From Streptomyces luteolus (lineage in GTDB: Bacteria > Actinomycetota > Actinomycetes > Streptomycetales > Streptomycetaceae): a DNA stretch of 64,000 nucleotides. The notes under the pieces are model-generated. The model was not told the DNA's origin and did not search any database. It saw only the letters and a program-made list of their open reading frames with translations. Position numbers and translations under genes: made by a program. Where the stretch lies: the NCBI RefSeq assembly GCF_029968015.1, contig NZ_JASCIS010000002.1:124001-188000 (forward strand), given 5' to 3'. Shown piece by piece: positions 25,963 to 34,042 of this stretch. How positions within the stretch are numbered: position 1 is the first letter of the stretch; each line of letters starts with the position of its first letter.

Positions 25963-27237
25963 ATGTTCACGATCAGACCAAATAAGCCCAATTCCGCCAA
26001 TAACGTGAGCTCGATCTCGACCCTGCCCCGGCAGGAGCCGCCCGGCCCGCCCGTGCTCGCCGCGTTCGGCGCCGAGGGTCCGGCCCGGCCGCTGCCCGGC
26101 GGTCAGGGCGGCACCTGGTGCGCGGACGGCATCGTCCTGAAGCGGACCGGTCTGCGCACCGAGACCGCCTGGCGCGCCCACACGCTCAACGCCCTGCCGG
26201 AGACCGACGAGTTCCGGGTGGCGCCGCCGGTGCGGTCGATGGACGGCACCTGGACGGCGGGCGGCTGGGAGGCCTGGCGGCTCGTGCCCGGCACCGCGGA
26301 CGAGCGGCGCGTGGACGACGTCCTGCGCGTGGGCCGGGCCTTCCACGCCGCCCTCGCCGAACTCCCCCGCCCCGCCTTCCTGGACGAGCGGGACGACCCG
26401 TGGTCGCGGGCCGACCGGTTCTCCTGGGGGTACGCGGCGGGCTCCGCCGAGGCGTCCGCCGCCGAAGAGGCCGTACCGGCCCGGGAGTTCGAGCTCGTCG
26501 CCCCGCTGCTCGCCGCCCGCTCCCCGCTGTCCGAGGACGCCTCGCAGGTCGTCCACGGCGATCTGCTCGGCAATGTGCTGTTCGCCGACGCCGAGGGGCT
26601 GCCGCCCGCGATCATCGACTGGCCCGCGTACTGGCGCCCGCCGGGCTGGGCCTCCGCCGTGGCCGCCGTGGACGCGCTGTGCTGGCACGGGGCCGATATC
26701 GGCGTGCTCGACCGCTGGGCGCACGTCCCGCACTGGCGCCAACTCCTCGTCCGCGCCCTGCTGTTCCGCATCGCCACGCACGAGCGCCTTGACCCGGATC
26801 TGGAGGCGGCGTACCGGCCGGTGGCCGACCTGGTACTCGACGGCCACTGGCCGCAGGCCACCGAGCCCCGGGCCGAACAGCGCGGCGCGCCGCGCGCCGA
26901 AGCACGCAGCGAGCGGCGGCCCGAGCCGACGGGACTGCGCGCCGTCCGAGAGCCGGAACCGGAACCGCAGCCGGAACCGACACCCGCCGTGCCCGATCCC
27001 CTGCGCGAACCCGAGCCCGAGCCCCAGCCCCGAACCCCGACCCAGCCCGAGTCCCAGTCCCAGCCCCACTCCCAACAGGCCGCGCCTCAGCAGGAGATGC
27101 TCGACGTCTGCGCTCCCCTCCCCGAGGAGGAGCAGCCGGAGCCCACACCCCAGCCGTCCACCGAACCGGCCGCCGAACCGGCCGCCGAGCCGTCCACCGA
27201 GCAGCGCACCGAGCCGCTGGACTCCTCACCATCATGA
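25963..27237 (+). CDS. Aminoglycoside phosphotransferase-fold protein with Glu/Pro-rich tail
   Basis: 424 aa. Residues about 30-300 show a degenerate kinase fold: ASQVVHGDLLGNVLFADAEG gives the HGDxxxxN catalytic loop and PAIIDWPAYWRP the metal-binding Asp, as in APH/choline-kinase enzymes. A classical glycine-rich loop is weak. Residues about 300-424 are low-complexity (PEPEPQPEPTP and AAEPAAEPSTE runs), probably disordered. TACGCT (25950-25955) is 7 nt before ATG 25963, a leaderless layout. The substrate is unknown; resistance should not be assumed. Confidence 0.8.
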   Translation: MFTIRPNKPNSANNVSSISTLPRQEPPGPPVLAAFGAEGPARPLPGGQGGTWCADGIVLKRTGLRTETAWRAHTLNALPETDEFRVAPPVRSMDGTWTAGGWEAWRLVPGTADERRVDDVLRVGRAFHAALAELPRPAFLDERDDPWSRADRFSWGYAAGSAEASAAEEAVPAREFELVAPLLAARSPLSEDASQVVHGDLLGNVLFADAEGLPPAIIDWPAYWRPPGWASAVAAVDALCWHGADIGVLDRWAHVPHWRQLLVRALLFRIATHERLDPDLEAAYRPVADLVLDGHWPQATEPRAEQRGAPRAEARSERRPEPTGLRAVREPEPEPQPEPTPAVPDPLREPEPEPQPRTPTQPESQSQPHSQQAAPQQEMLDVCAPLPEEEQPEPTPQPSTEPAAEPAAEPSTEQRTEPLDSSPS

Positions 27238-27243
27238 AGGACC

Positions 27244-27291
27244 CGCACGCGCGCGCCCGGCCTCGCCCCAGGCACGCGCGTGCGGCGTGTT
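27244..27291 (+). terminator. Terminator after the kinase-fold gene
   Basis: CGCACGCGCG (27244-27253) pairs with CGCGCGTGCG (27275-27284), followed by GCGTGTTTTCG. It begins 7 nt after the stop codon. A 10-bp tandem repeat (ACTGCTCGCA and variants, four units, 27299-27338) follows. Confidence 0.75.
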
Positions 27292-27466
27292 TTCGCGCAA
27301 CTGCTCGCAACCGCTCGCAACTGCTCGCAACTCCGCGCGACAGAGCCGGTTTTCGCGCGCCGTTGCGCCGTCCCGAGCAGGAACGCGACCCTCCCCGACG
27401 AGGAGTACGATTTGCACCTGTGTACCCCACGTACGACGTACGACCAGCCGGCTGGAGGATGGCGCA

Positions 27467-28522
27467 GTGCACGGTGAGTACAAGATCCCGGGCGGCAAAC
27501 TCGTCGTCGTGGACCTCGAAGTGGAGGACGGCGCGCTGCGGCACGTGCGGGTCGCCGGTGACTTCTTCCTCGAACCCGACGACGCCTTCCTCACGTTGAG
27601 CCAGTCCCTCGAAGGCGTGCCCTCCGACACGGACGCGGCGGGCCTGGCCGCCCGGATCGAGGCGGCCCTGCCGGAGGGCACGGTGATGTACGGGCTGACC
27701 GCGGAGGGCGTCGGCGTCGCCGTACGACGGGCGCTCGCGCACGCCACGGACTGGACGGACTACGACTGGCAGTTGATCCACGAGGGCCCGCAGTCCCCAG
27801 CCCTGCACATGGCGCTCGACGAGGTGATCACCGCCGAGGTGGCCGCCGGTCTGCGGCCGCCGACGCTGCGCGTCTGGGAGTGGGCGACGCCGGCCGTGGT
27901 GATCGGCAGCTTCCAGTCGCTGCGCAACGAGGTCGACGCGGAGGGCGCGCGCCGCCACGGTGTCGAGGTGGTGCGGCGGATCAGCGGCGGCGGCGCGATG
28001 TTCTGCGAGCCGGGCAACACCATCACGTACTCGCTGTCCGTGCCGGAGGCGCTCGTGCAGGGCCTGTCCTTCGCCGACAGCTACGCGTACCTCGACGACT
28101 GGGTGCTGGGCGCGCTCGACGACATGGGCATCAAGGCCTGGTACCAGCCGCTGAACGACATCGCCACGGACGCCGGGAAGATCGCGGGCGCCGCCCAGAA
28201 GCGGGTGACCGGCGGTGACGGCGCGGTCCTGCACCACGTGACCATGGCGTACGACATCGACGCCGACAAGATGGTCGACGTGCTGCGGATCGGCCGCGAG
28301 AAGCTCTCCGACAAGGGCACGAGGAGTGCCAGGAAGCGCGTCGACCCGCTGCGCCGGCAGACCGGGCTGCCGCGCGAGGCGGTCATCGAGCGCATGATCG
28401 ACTCGTTCCGCACCCGGCACGGCCTCACGGCGGGCCAGGTCACGGAGGACGAACTGGCCACGGCCCAGCACCTCGCGCGTACGAAGTTCTCGACCCCGGA
28501 GTGGACGGCCCGCGTCCCCTGA
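27467..28522 (+). CDS. Lipoate--protein ligase-family protein
   Basis: 351 aa. Residues about 1-95 form an accessory domain (YKIPGGKLVVVDLEVEDGAL), and the rest is a biotin/lipoate ligase (LplA) domain with RRISGGGAMFCEPGNTITYS for the adenylate-binding loop and DAGKIAGAAQKRV for the catalytic lysine. It attaches lipoyl or another acyl group to carrier proteins, or transfers octanoyl groups. The accessory domain precedes the catalytic one here. GTG 27467 follows GGAGG (27454-27458). No carrier-protein gene is adjacent, so the target is unknown. Confidence 0.9.
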   Translation: MHGEYKIPGGKLVVVDLEVEDGALRHVRVAGDFFLEPDDAFLTLSQSLEGVPSDTDAAGLAARIEAALPEGTVMYGLTAEGVGVAVRRALAHATDWTDYDWQLIHEGPQSPALHMALDEVITAEVAAGLRPPTLRVWEWATPAVVIGSFQSLRNEVDAEGARRHGVEVVRRISGGGAMFCEPGNTITYSLSVPEALVQGLSFADSYAYLDDWVLGALDDMGIKAWYQPLNDIATDAGKIAGAAQKRVTGGDGAVLHHVTMAYDIDADKMVDVLRIGREKLSDKGTRSARKRVDPLRRQTGLPREAVIERMIDSFRTRHGLTAGQVTEDELATAQHLARTKFSTPEWTARVP

Positions 28523-28706
28523 GGAGGCTCTCCGGAACCCCGGAGAACAGCCCTCGGTGAGCGGCCCGTACCCGTCCGTGGGTTCCGGCCGGCGCCCCTA
28601 TCCCGTACCGCGTCCCGTATGGCAATCTCGACCCTCACACCTCACCGACCGACCACGGCCACGGCTCGTCGACCGACCGCGTCCCGCCGTACGAGGAGGA
28701 CCGACC

Positions 28707-29339
28707 GTGCGTTCCCTGTCGCTGCTGCTCGCCGCACGGATGCTGCCCGTCGCCGCCCTGGCCACGGCGGGCTGGGCCTGGACCAGCGGACCGTACGCAC
28801 CGGCGGAGGACCGGCCCGCGGTCGCCGCCGAGCCCAAGGCGGCCGCGGTGACCGAGGCGGAGGCCGCGTACGACAAGCCGCCCGCGCCCTGCGGGGTGCT
28901 GAAGTCCGGGGCGGTCGAGGAGCTCGTGCCGGGCGCGGACCGCGACGGCAAGGAGCTGCGCCTGACCGACCCGGAGCGCCGCCGCACCTGCTCGTGGAGC
29001 GCGCTGGAGGGGTACGACTACCGCTGGCTGGACATCGGCTATGACCTGCGGGACTCGACGGCCGCCGCGCGCTCGGCGTACGCGGCGCGCACCGGCGGCG
29101 CCGCCGAGTCCGTGGACGGCCTGGGGGAACAGGCCGCCGTCGTCATGAAGCTGAGCGAGAAGGACGGCCAGCAGAGCCGCGAGGCCAAGCTGGTCGCCCG
29201 CTCCGGCAACGCCGTCGTGACGGTCACGTACAACGGCAGTGACTTCCAGTCGGAGTCCGCGCCCAAGGCGGACACGATCCGCGACGGCGCGGTGCGGGCG
29301 GCCCGAGCGGCGGTTGAGGCGCTGCCCGAGCCGGGTTAG
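28707..29339 (+). CDS. Secreted or membrane-anchored DUF3558-like protein
   Basis: 210 aa. An N-terminal hydrophobic segment (LLLAARMLPVAALATAGWAW) acts as signal peptide or anchor; no lipobox cysteine follows, which is unusual as many relatives are lipoproteins. The mature part has the DUF3558 pattern: CGVLKSGAVEELVPGADRDG followed by a second cysteine in RRRTCSWSALEGYDY. Two conserved Cys probably form a disulphide outside the cell. GTG 28707 follows GAGGAGG. Function unknown. Confidence 0.82.
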   Translation: MRSLSLLLAARMLPVAALATAGWAWTSGPYAPAEDRPAVAAEPKAAAVTEAEAAYDKPPAPCGVLKSGAVEELVPGADRDGKELRLTDPERRRTCSWSALEGYDYRWLDIGYDLRDSTAAARSAYAARTGGAAESVDGLGEQAAVVMKLSEKDGQQSREAKLVARSGNAVVTVTYNGSDFQSESAPKADTIRDGAVRAARAAVEALPEPG

Positions 29340-29346
29340 TCGGGCG

Positions 29347-29396
29347 GTTCCGGGCCCGTCGGAGGGGCTCAGTTCCGGGCCTGTCGGAGGGGCTCA
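29347..29396 (+). repeat. 25-bp perfect-spaced tandem duplication
   Basis: GTTCCGGGCCCGTCGGAGGG plus GCTCA at 29347-29371 is repeated at 29372-29396 with a single C-to-T change. It lies between the DUF3558-like gene and the NCS1 permease, just before the permease -10 candidate TAGAGT (29416-29421). Confidence 0.8.
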
Positions 29397-29452
29397 GTTT
29401 CTCGCGCCCGAGCTGTAGAGTCCTGCCCCACCCGCAGCAGAGGGAGGGCACG

Positions 29453-30973
29453 ATGGCAGCCACGGTTCCTTCCGCGCCGGTCACCCAGCGCACGCACTCC
29501 GACGGGCGGGTGTCGCTCGCCGAGGGGGTGGCCCTGGACGATCCGCGGTTCGCCAACAGCGACCTGCTGCCGGTGCCGATGGAGCGCCGCACCTGGGGCG
29601 TCTACAACTACACGGCGCTGTGGATCGGCATGGCCCACAACATCCCGTCCTGGACGCTCGCCTCCGGGCTCGTCGCGCTCGGCATGGACTGGAAGCAGGC
29701 GGTCCTCGTCATCGCGCTCGCCAACGTGATCGTGCTGCTGCCGATGCTGCTCACCGGGCACGCGGGACCGAAGTACGGCATTCCGTTCCCGGTCGTCGTG
29801 CGCGCCTCGTTCGGGCTTCGCGGCGCCAATCTGCCCGCGCTCCTTCGCGCCGCCGTGGCCTGCTGCTGGTTCGGCATCCAGACGTGGATCGGCGGGCAGG
29901 GCATCTTCCTGCTGCTCGGCAAGGTGTTCGGCGGCTGGACCACGGCCACGGAGATCGGCGGCCATCCGTGGACGCTGTGGCTCTGCTTCGTGATCTTCTG
30001 GGTGCTCGAACTGGCCATCATCTACCGGGGGATGCAGACCCTGCGGCGGTTCGAGAACTGGGCGGCGCCGTTCGTCCTGGTCGGTGCCGTGGTGCTGCTC
30101 GCGTGGATCACGGTGAAGGCGGGCGGCTTCGGCCCGCTGCTCGACCAGCCGTCGAAGCTGGGCTGGGGCGCGGACTTCTGGCCGGTGTTCTTCCCCGCCC
30201 TGATGGGGATGATCGGCTTCTGGTCGACGCTGTCCCTGAACATCCCCGACTTCACCCGCTTCGGCAAGGGCCAACGGGCGCAGGTCTGGGGCCAGTCGCT
30301 CGGCCTGCCGACGACGATGACGGCATTCGCGCTGCTCTCCGTCCTCGTCACGTCCGGCTCGCAGGTCGTGTACGGGGTGCCGGTCTGGGATCCGGTGCAG
30401 CTCGCGGCGAAGACCGACAACGTCTTCGGGCTGCTCTTCGCCCTGGTGACGGTCCTGATCGCGACGATCTCCGTGAACATCGCGGCGAACGTGGTGTCGC
30501 CCGCGTACGACCTGTCGAACCTGCTGCCGAAGGTGATCAACTTCCGTACGGGAGCGGTGATCACGGGTGTCGTCGGGGTTCTGGTGATGCCGTGGAAGCT
30601 GACCGAGACGCCCGAGTTGTACATCTTCACGTGGCTCGGCGTGGTCGGCGGGCTGCTCGGCACGGTGGCGGGCGTGATGATCGCGGACTACTGGGTCGTC
30701 CGCCGTACGGCCCTCGATCTGGCCGGGCTCTACGACCGGCACGGCCCGTACTGGTACACGGGCGGCTGGAACTGGCGGGCGCTGTTCGCCTTCGGCGTGG
30801 GCGGGATCCTCGCCGTGGGCGGTTCGCACTCCGCCCCCGGCAAGGGCCCGTTCCCCGCGGACGGCCTGATTCCGGCGCTGCGGCCGCTGGCCGACTACGG
30901 CTGGGCGGTCGGCCTGGTGACGGCGCTCGTGCTGTACGCCGCCACCAGCCGACGCCCGGCCGCTACGAGGTGA
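29453..30973 (+). CDS. NCS1-family nucleobase/hydantoin permease
   Basis: 506-aa transporter with about twelve membrane segments. NCS1 features: RTWGVYNYTALWIGMAHNIP, PFPVVVRASFGLRGANLPAL, WIGGQGIFLLLG, LSLNIPDFTRFGKGQRAQVW and the late GVMIADYWVVRR. Likely substrates are uracil, allantoin, hydantoin or thiamine-like bases. The pyrimidine-catabolism operon at 33010-37625 makes a pyrimidine or hydantoin a sensible guess. GGAGGG precedes the ATG. Its 3' end overlaps the convergent amino acid permease by 11 bp. Confidence 0.93.
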   Translation: MAATVPSAPVTQRTHSDGRVSLAEGVALDDPRFANSDLLPVPMERRTWGVYNYTALWIGMAHNIPSWTLASGLVALGMDWKQAVLVIALANVIVLLPMLLTGHAGPKYGIPFPVVVRASFGLRGANLPALLRAAVACCWFGIQTWIGGQGIFLLLGKVFGGWTTATEIGGHPWTLWLCFVIFWVLELAIIYRGMQTLRRFENWAAPFVLVGAVVLLAWITVKAGGFGPLLDQPSKLGWGADFWPVFFPALMGMIGFWSTLSLNIPDFTRFGKGQRAQVWGQSLGLPTTMTAFALLSVLVTSGSQVVYGVPVWDPVQLAAKTDNVFGLLFALVTVLIATISVNIAANVVSPAYDLSNLLPKVINFRTGAVITGVVGVLVMPWKLTETPELYIFTWLGVVGGLLGTVAGVMIADYWVVRRTALDLAGLYDRHGPYWYTGGWNWRALFAFGVGGILAVGGSHSAPGKGPFPADGLIPALRPLADYGWAVGLVTALVLYAATSRRPAATR

Positions 30974-32456
30974 CCTCGGCGTCCGCCTCCGCCTGCGCGC
31001 GGCGTGCCCGGCTGCGGCCCATCGCCAGCCACGCGACGGCGAGGACGAGGAACCAGACCGGGGTGACGAGCAGCGCCTGAAGGGTGTCCGACTTCTGCGT
31101 GAACGCCCAGATCAGGAACGCGAAGAACGCGAACACGACGTAGCACATCGCGACGCCGCCGGGCATCTTGAACTTCGACGCCTCGTGCAGGTGCGGGCGG
31201 CGCTTGCGGTACACGATGTAGCTGATCAGGATCATCGTCCAGATGAACATGAAGCACACCGACGAGATGGTCGTGACCAGCGTGAACGCCTCGATGATCG
31301 AGCCGCCGATCGCGACCATGACGACACCGCCGAGCAGGAAGATCCCGGACAGCAGCAGCGCGTTGACCGGCACCCGGCGCGAGCTCAGCCTGCCGAACGA
31401 GGCGGGTGCGTCGCCCTCGTGGGCCAGTCCGTAGACCATCCGGGACGTCGAGTAGATGCCGGAGTTGGCCGACGAGGTGGCAGAGGTGAGGACGACGAAG
31501 TTGATCACCGAGGCGGCGACGGCGAGCCCGGCGAGCGTGAACATCACGACGAACGGGCTGCGATCGGCGCTGATCTCCCGCCAGGGCGTCACGGAGATGA
31601 TCACGACCAGCGCGACGACGTAGAAGAGCATCACGCGCACGGGGATCGAGTTGATGGCCTTGGGGAGGTTCTTCTCCGGGTCCTTGGTCTCAGCGGCGGT
31701 GGTGCCGACGAGCTCGATGCCGACGAACGCGAACGTGGCGATCTGGAAGCCGGCCACGAAGCCCATGGGACCGGTCGGGAAGAAGCCACCGTCGTTCCAG
31801 AGGTTGGCGAAGCTCGCGGTGGCGCCGCTGGTGGACTCGAAGCCCTTGAACACCATGACGAGGCCGACGACGATCAGCGCGACGATAGCGACGATCTTGA
31901 TCAGCGCGAACCAGAACTCGGTCTCACCGAACGCCTTCACCGTGGGCAGGTTGAGCCCGATGAGCACCACGACCGCGGCCAGCGCGGGGATCCACAGCGG
32001 CGCCCCGTCCCACCAGTACGCGACATATCCGGAAATGGCGACGACGTCGGCGATACCGGTGACGATCCAGCAGAACCAGTACGTCCAGCCGGTGAAGAAG
32101 CCCGCGCAGGGACCGAGGAGGTCGGAGGCGAAGTCGGCGAAGGACTTGTAGCGCAGGTCGGACAGGAGCAGTTCGCCCATGGCGCGCATGACGAAGAACA
32201 GCATCGCGCCGATGATCATGTAGACGAAGATCACCGAGGGTCCGGCGAGCGAGATCGTCTTGCCGGAGCCCATGAACAGGCCGGTGCCGATCGCACCGCC
32301 GATCGCGATGAGCTGGATGTGCCGATTGGACAACTGGCGGTCGAGCCGCGGTCCTTCACCGGAGGACGGCGGGGCGCCCTTCGTACCGGGGGCCCCGGGA
32401 CTGCCGCCGGACACCGCCGTCATGGCGGTGGAGCCGGATTCGCTGCTGTCGTGCAT
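30963..32456 (-). CDS. Amino acid permease, probably glycine/D-alanine/D-serine type (CycA-like)
   Basis: 497-aa APC-superfamily transporter with about twelve membrane segments after a 40-residue soluble tail. The AAT-family block LSNRHIQLIAIGGAIGTGLF, then GYVAYWWDGAPLWIPAL and FAFVGIELVGTTAAETKDPE, matches the CycA/GabP/AroP group. The decisive clue to substrate is the tandem glycine riboswitch about 250 nt upstream in the same transcript. ATG 32456 follows GTGAGG. A 22-codon reading frame lies in the leader. Confidence 0.93.
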   Translation of the reverse strand: MHDSSESGSTAMTAVSGGSPGAPGTKGAPPSSGEGPRLDRQLSNRHIQLIAIGGAIGTGLFMGSGKTISLAGPSVIFVYMIIGAMLFFVMRAMGELLLSDLRYKSFADFASDLLGPCAGFFTGWTYWFCWIVTGIADVVAISGYVAYWWDGAPLWIPALAAVVVLIGLNLPTVKAFGETEFWFALIKIVAIVALIVVGLVMVFKGFESTSGATASFANLWNDGGFFPTGPMGFVAGFQIATFAFVGIELVGTTAAETKDPEKNLPKAINSIPVRVMLFYVVALVVIISVTPWREISADRSPFVVMFTLAGLAVAASVINFVVLTSATSSANSGIYSTSRMVYGLAHEGDAPASFGRLSSRRVPVNALLLSGIFLLGGVVMVAIGGSIIEAFTLVTTISSVCFMFIWTMILISYIVYRKRRPHLHEASKFKMPGGVAMCYVVFAFFAFLIWAFTQKSDTLQALLVTPVWFLVLAVAWLAMGRSRARRAQAEADAEVTS

Positions 32457-32598
32457 GGACGAACCTCACTGATCTCGCACGCGTGCGGGCGCGCGCACCG
32501 TACACACTCGCTTCAAGGGGGAGTTCGGCCCGCTCGGGGCAGGCCTTGAGACCCACGCGGGGCCGAGGCCCGTCAGGGGGCCGGGAGAAAGCAGGAGA

Positions 32599-32667
32599 TC
32601 AGCCCGCCGCCGGGCGGGCAGGCGGTGGCCACGGCTCGGGCAACAGCTCGGGCGTCAAAGCAGCCAT
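32599..32667 (-). CDS. Possible 22-aa leader peptide between riboswitch and permease
   Basis: ATG 32667 follows GCGAGGAG with a 9-nt gap to the start and reads MAALTPELLPEPWPPPARPA plus two residues, stop at 32599-32601. It is located after the riboswitch expression platform and before the permease. High proline content (six prolines in a short stretch) is the kind of sequence that stalls ribosomes. Whether it is translated is unknown; the strong Shine-Dalgarno is the main support. Confidence 0.4.
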   Translation of the reverse strand: MAALTPELLPEPWPPPARPAAG

Positions 32668-32690
32668 CAAGGGGGCTCCTCGCAGGTCGA

Positions 32691-32711
32691 GCACGGGCCG
32701 GTTACCCGTGC
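32691..32711 (-). terminator. Expression-platform hairpin of the glycine riboswitch
   Basis: GCACGGG and CCCGTGC arms (32691-32697 and 32705-32711) around a 7-nt loop, immediately after the second aptamer on the minus strand. No T tract follows, so it may act on translation of the leader frame or be one half of a larger alternative fold. Confidence 0.5.
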
Positions 32712-32714
32712 TGC

Positions 32715-32905
32715 GAAGTGAGCCTCCCCCTCTGTCATATGGCCTGAGAGCTTCGCGGCTCCGACACCGCTTGCACCGTGGGCGAGACGCCGCAGCGCCT
32801 GCTTTCCAGAGTTGCCTGCCCGCGCGGTAGGGATGCCTGAGAGTTTCCGGGGAGGTGTTGCTCCTTCGGCGCCCGGGGCTGGCTGCCCCGGTGCTCTCCC
32901 GCTGC
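32715..32905 (-). promoter_or_regulatory. Tandem glycine riboswitch
   Basis: Read on the minus strand, aptamer I begins with GGGAGAG (32900-32894), contains GCGCCGAAGGAGCAA and ends with AACTCTCAGGCATCCC. After a linker, aptamer II has ACTCTGGAAAGC, a binding loop region CCACGGTGCAAGC, and AGCTCTCAGG followed by GACAGAGGGGGAGG. These are the conserved strings of the two-aptamer glycine riboswitch (gcvT motif). Aptamer II departs from the usual CCGAAGGGGCAA core, so its binding may be weaker. The switch precedes an amino acid permease rather than the glycine cleavage genes. Confidence 0.9.
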
Positions 32906-32928
32906 GGGGTGAACGGCAAGTTGCGGCG

Positions 32929-32958
32929 AGGCTAGGCCGAGTCCACCCCGGAAATCAA
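32929..32958 (-). promoter_or_regulatory. Promoter of the riboswitch-permease transcript
   Basis: Minus strand: TTGATT (32958-32953) and TAGCCT (32934-32929), 18 bp apart. The expected start near 32922 places the first aptamer about 20 nt into the RNA. Confidence 0.55.
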
Positions 32959-33009
32959 GGGGTCCAAGGGAGTTCGGAGAAATACATGTAGAGGGCATAA
33001 GTGCAGGTC

Positions 33010-34032
33010 TCAGCCCCGCAGCGCCGGAATCACCGTGCTCCCGTACCCCTCGATGACCCGCTCCCGGGCGTCGTGCATGGCGTAGACGGCGAACTGGTCG
33101 ACCCCGAGCGCCCGCAGCTCCCGCATCCTCGCGATGTGCTGCTCCGCCGTCCCGATCACGCAGAAGCGGTCCACGATGTCATCCGGTACGAAGGCGGTGT
33201 CCGGGTTGTCGGCGCGGCCGTGGTGGGAGTAGTCGTACCCCTCGCGGGCCTTGATGTAGTCGGTGAGCGCCTCGGGCACCAGGTCCGAGTGGGCGCCGTA
33301 CTTGGCGACCAGGTCGGCCACGTGGTTGCCGACCATGCCGCCGAACCAGCGGCACTGCTCGCGGGCGTGCGCGAGGGCGTCCGGTGAGTCGTCCTCCGTG
33401 AGGTAGGCGGGGGCGGCGACGCAGATGCTGACCTCGTCGGGGCCGCGCCCGGCGGCGGACGCCGCGTCACGGACGGCCTTCACCATGGTCTGCGTCAGAT
33501 ACGGGTCGGCGAGCTGGAGGATGAACCCGTCGGCCTCCTCCCCCGCCATCTTGAGCGCCTTGGGCCCGTACGCCGCCATCCACACGGGCAGCCGCGCGTC
33601 CGCCCCGGCCCAGGGGAAGCGGACCGTCGTGCCGTCGCCCAGGTCCGCCTCCTGGCCCGAGGCGAGGGCACGGATCACCTTCATCGCGGCGCTGACCCGG
33701 GCCAGGGTGTTGGGCGGGCGCCCCGCGACCCGCATGGCGCTGTCGCCGCGCCCGATCCCGCAGACCGTGCGGTTGCCGTACATGTCGTTGAGCGTGGCGA
33801 AGGTCGACGCGGTCACCTCCCAGGTGCGGGTGCCGGGGTTGGTGACCATCGGGCCGACGATCAGCCGCCGGGTGTTGGCCAGGATCTGGCTGTAGATGAC
33901 GAAGGGCTCCTGCCAGAGCACGGCGGAGTCGAACGTCCACCCGTAGCGGAAGCCGTTGCGCTCGGCGCGCTTCATGAGGCTGATGACCTGCGCGGCCGGG
34001 GGGTCGGTCTGCAGGACGAGTCCGAAGTCCAT
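33010..34032 (-). CDS. LLM-class F420-dependent oxidoreductase in pyrimidine operon
   Basis: 340-aa luciferase-like flavin/F420 enzyme: DFGLVLQTDPPAAQVISLMK at the start, WEVTASTFATLNDMYGNRTV, GIGRGDSAMRVAG, and LPVWMAAYGPKALKMAGEEA typical of F420-dependent members. It is the last gene of an operon with dihydropyrimidinase, transaminase and beta-ureidopropionase, 10 nt after the dihydropyrimidinase stop, with AGGAGC before its ATG. The operon has no PreA/PreT or DPYD-type dehydrogenase, so this enzyme may reduce uracil/thymine or open a related ring. That role is inference. Confidence 0.88.
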   Translation of the reverse strand: MDFGLVLQTDPPAAQVISLMKRAERNGFRYGWTFDSAVLWQEPFVIYSQILANTRRLIVGPMVTNPGTRTWEVTASTFATLNDMYGNRTVCGIGRGDSAMRVAGRPPNTLARVSAAMKVIRALASGQEADLGDGTTVRFPWAGADARLPVWMAAYGPKALKMAGEEADGFILQLADPYLTQTMVKAVRDAASAAGRGPDEVSICVAAPAYLTEDDSPDALAHAREQCRWFGGMVGNHVADLVAKYGAHSDLVPEALTDYIKAREGYDYSHHGRADNPDTAFVPDDIVDRFCVIGTAEQHIARMRELRALGVDQFAVYAMHDARERVIEGYGSTVIPALRG

Positions 34033-34042
34033 GCACGGGCTC

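Noticed and set aside
25963..27237. Aminoglycoside resistance gene
   Set aside because: The catalytic loop is present but the glycine-rich region and length pattern do not match known resistance enzymes; a resistance call would be unsupported.
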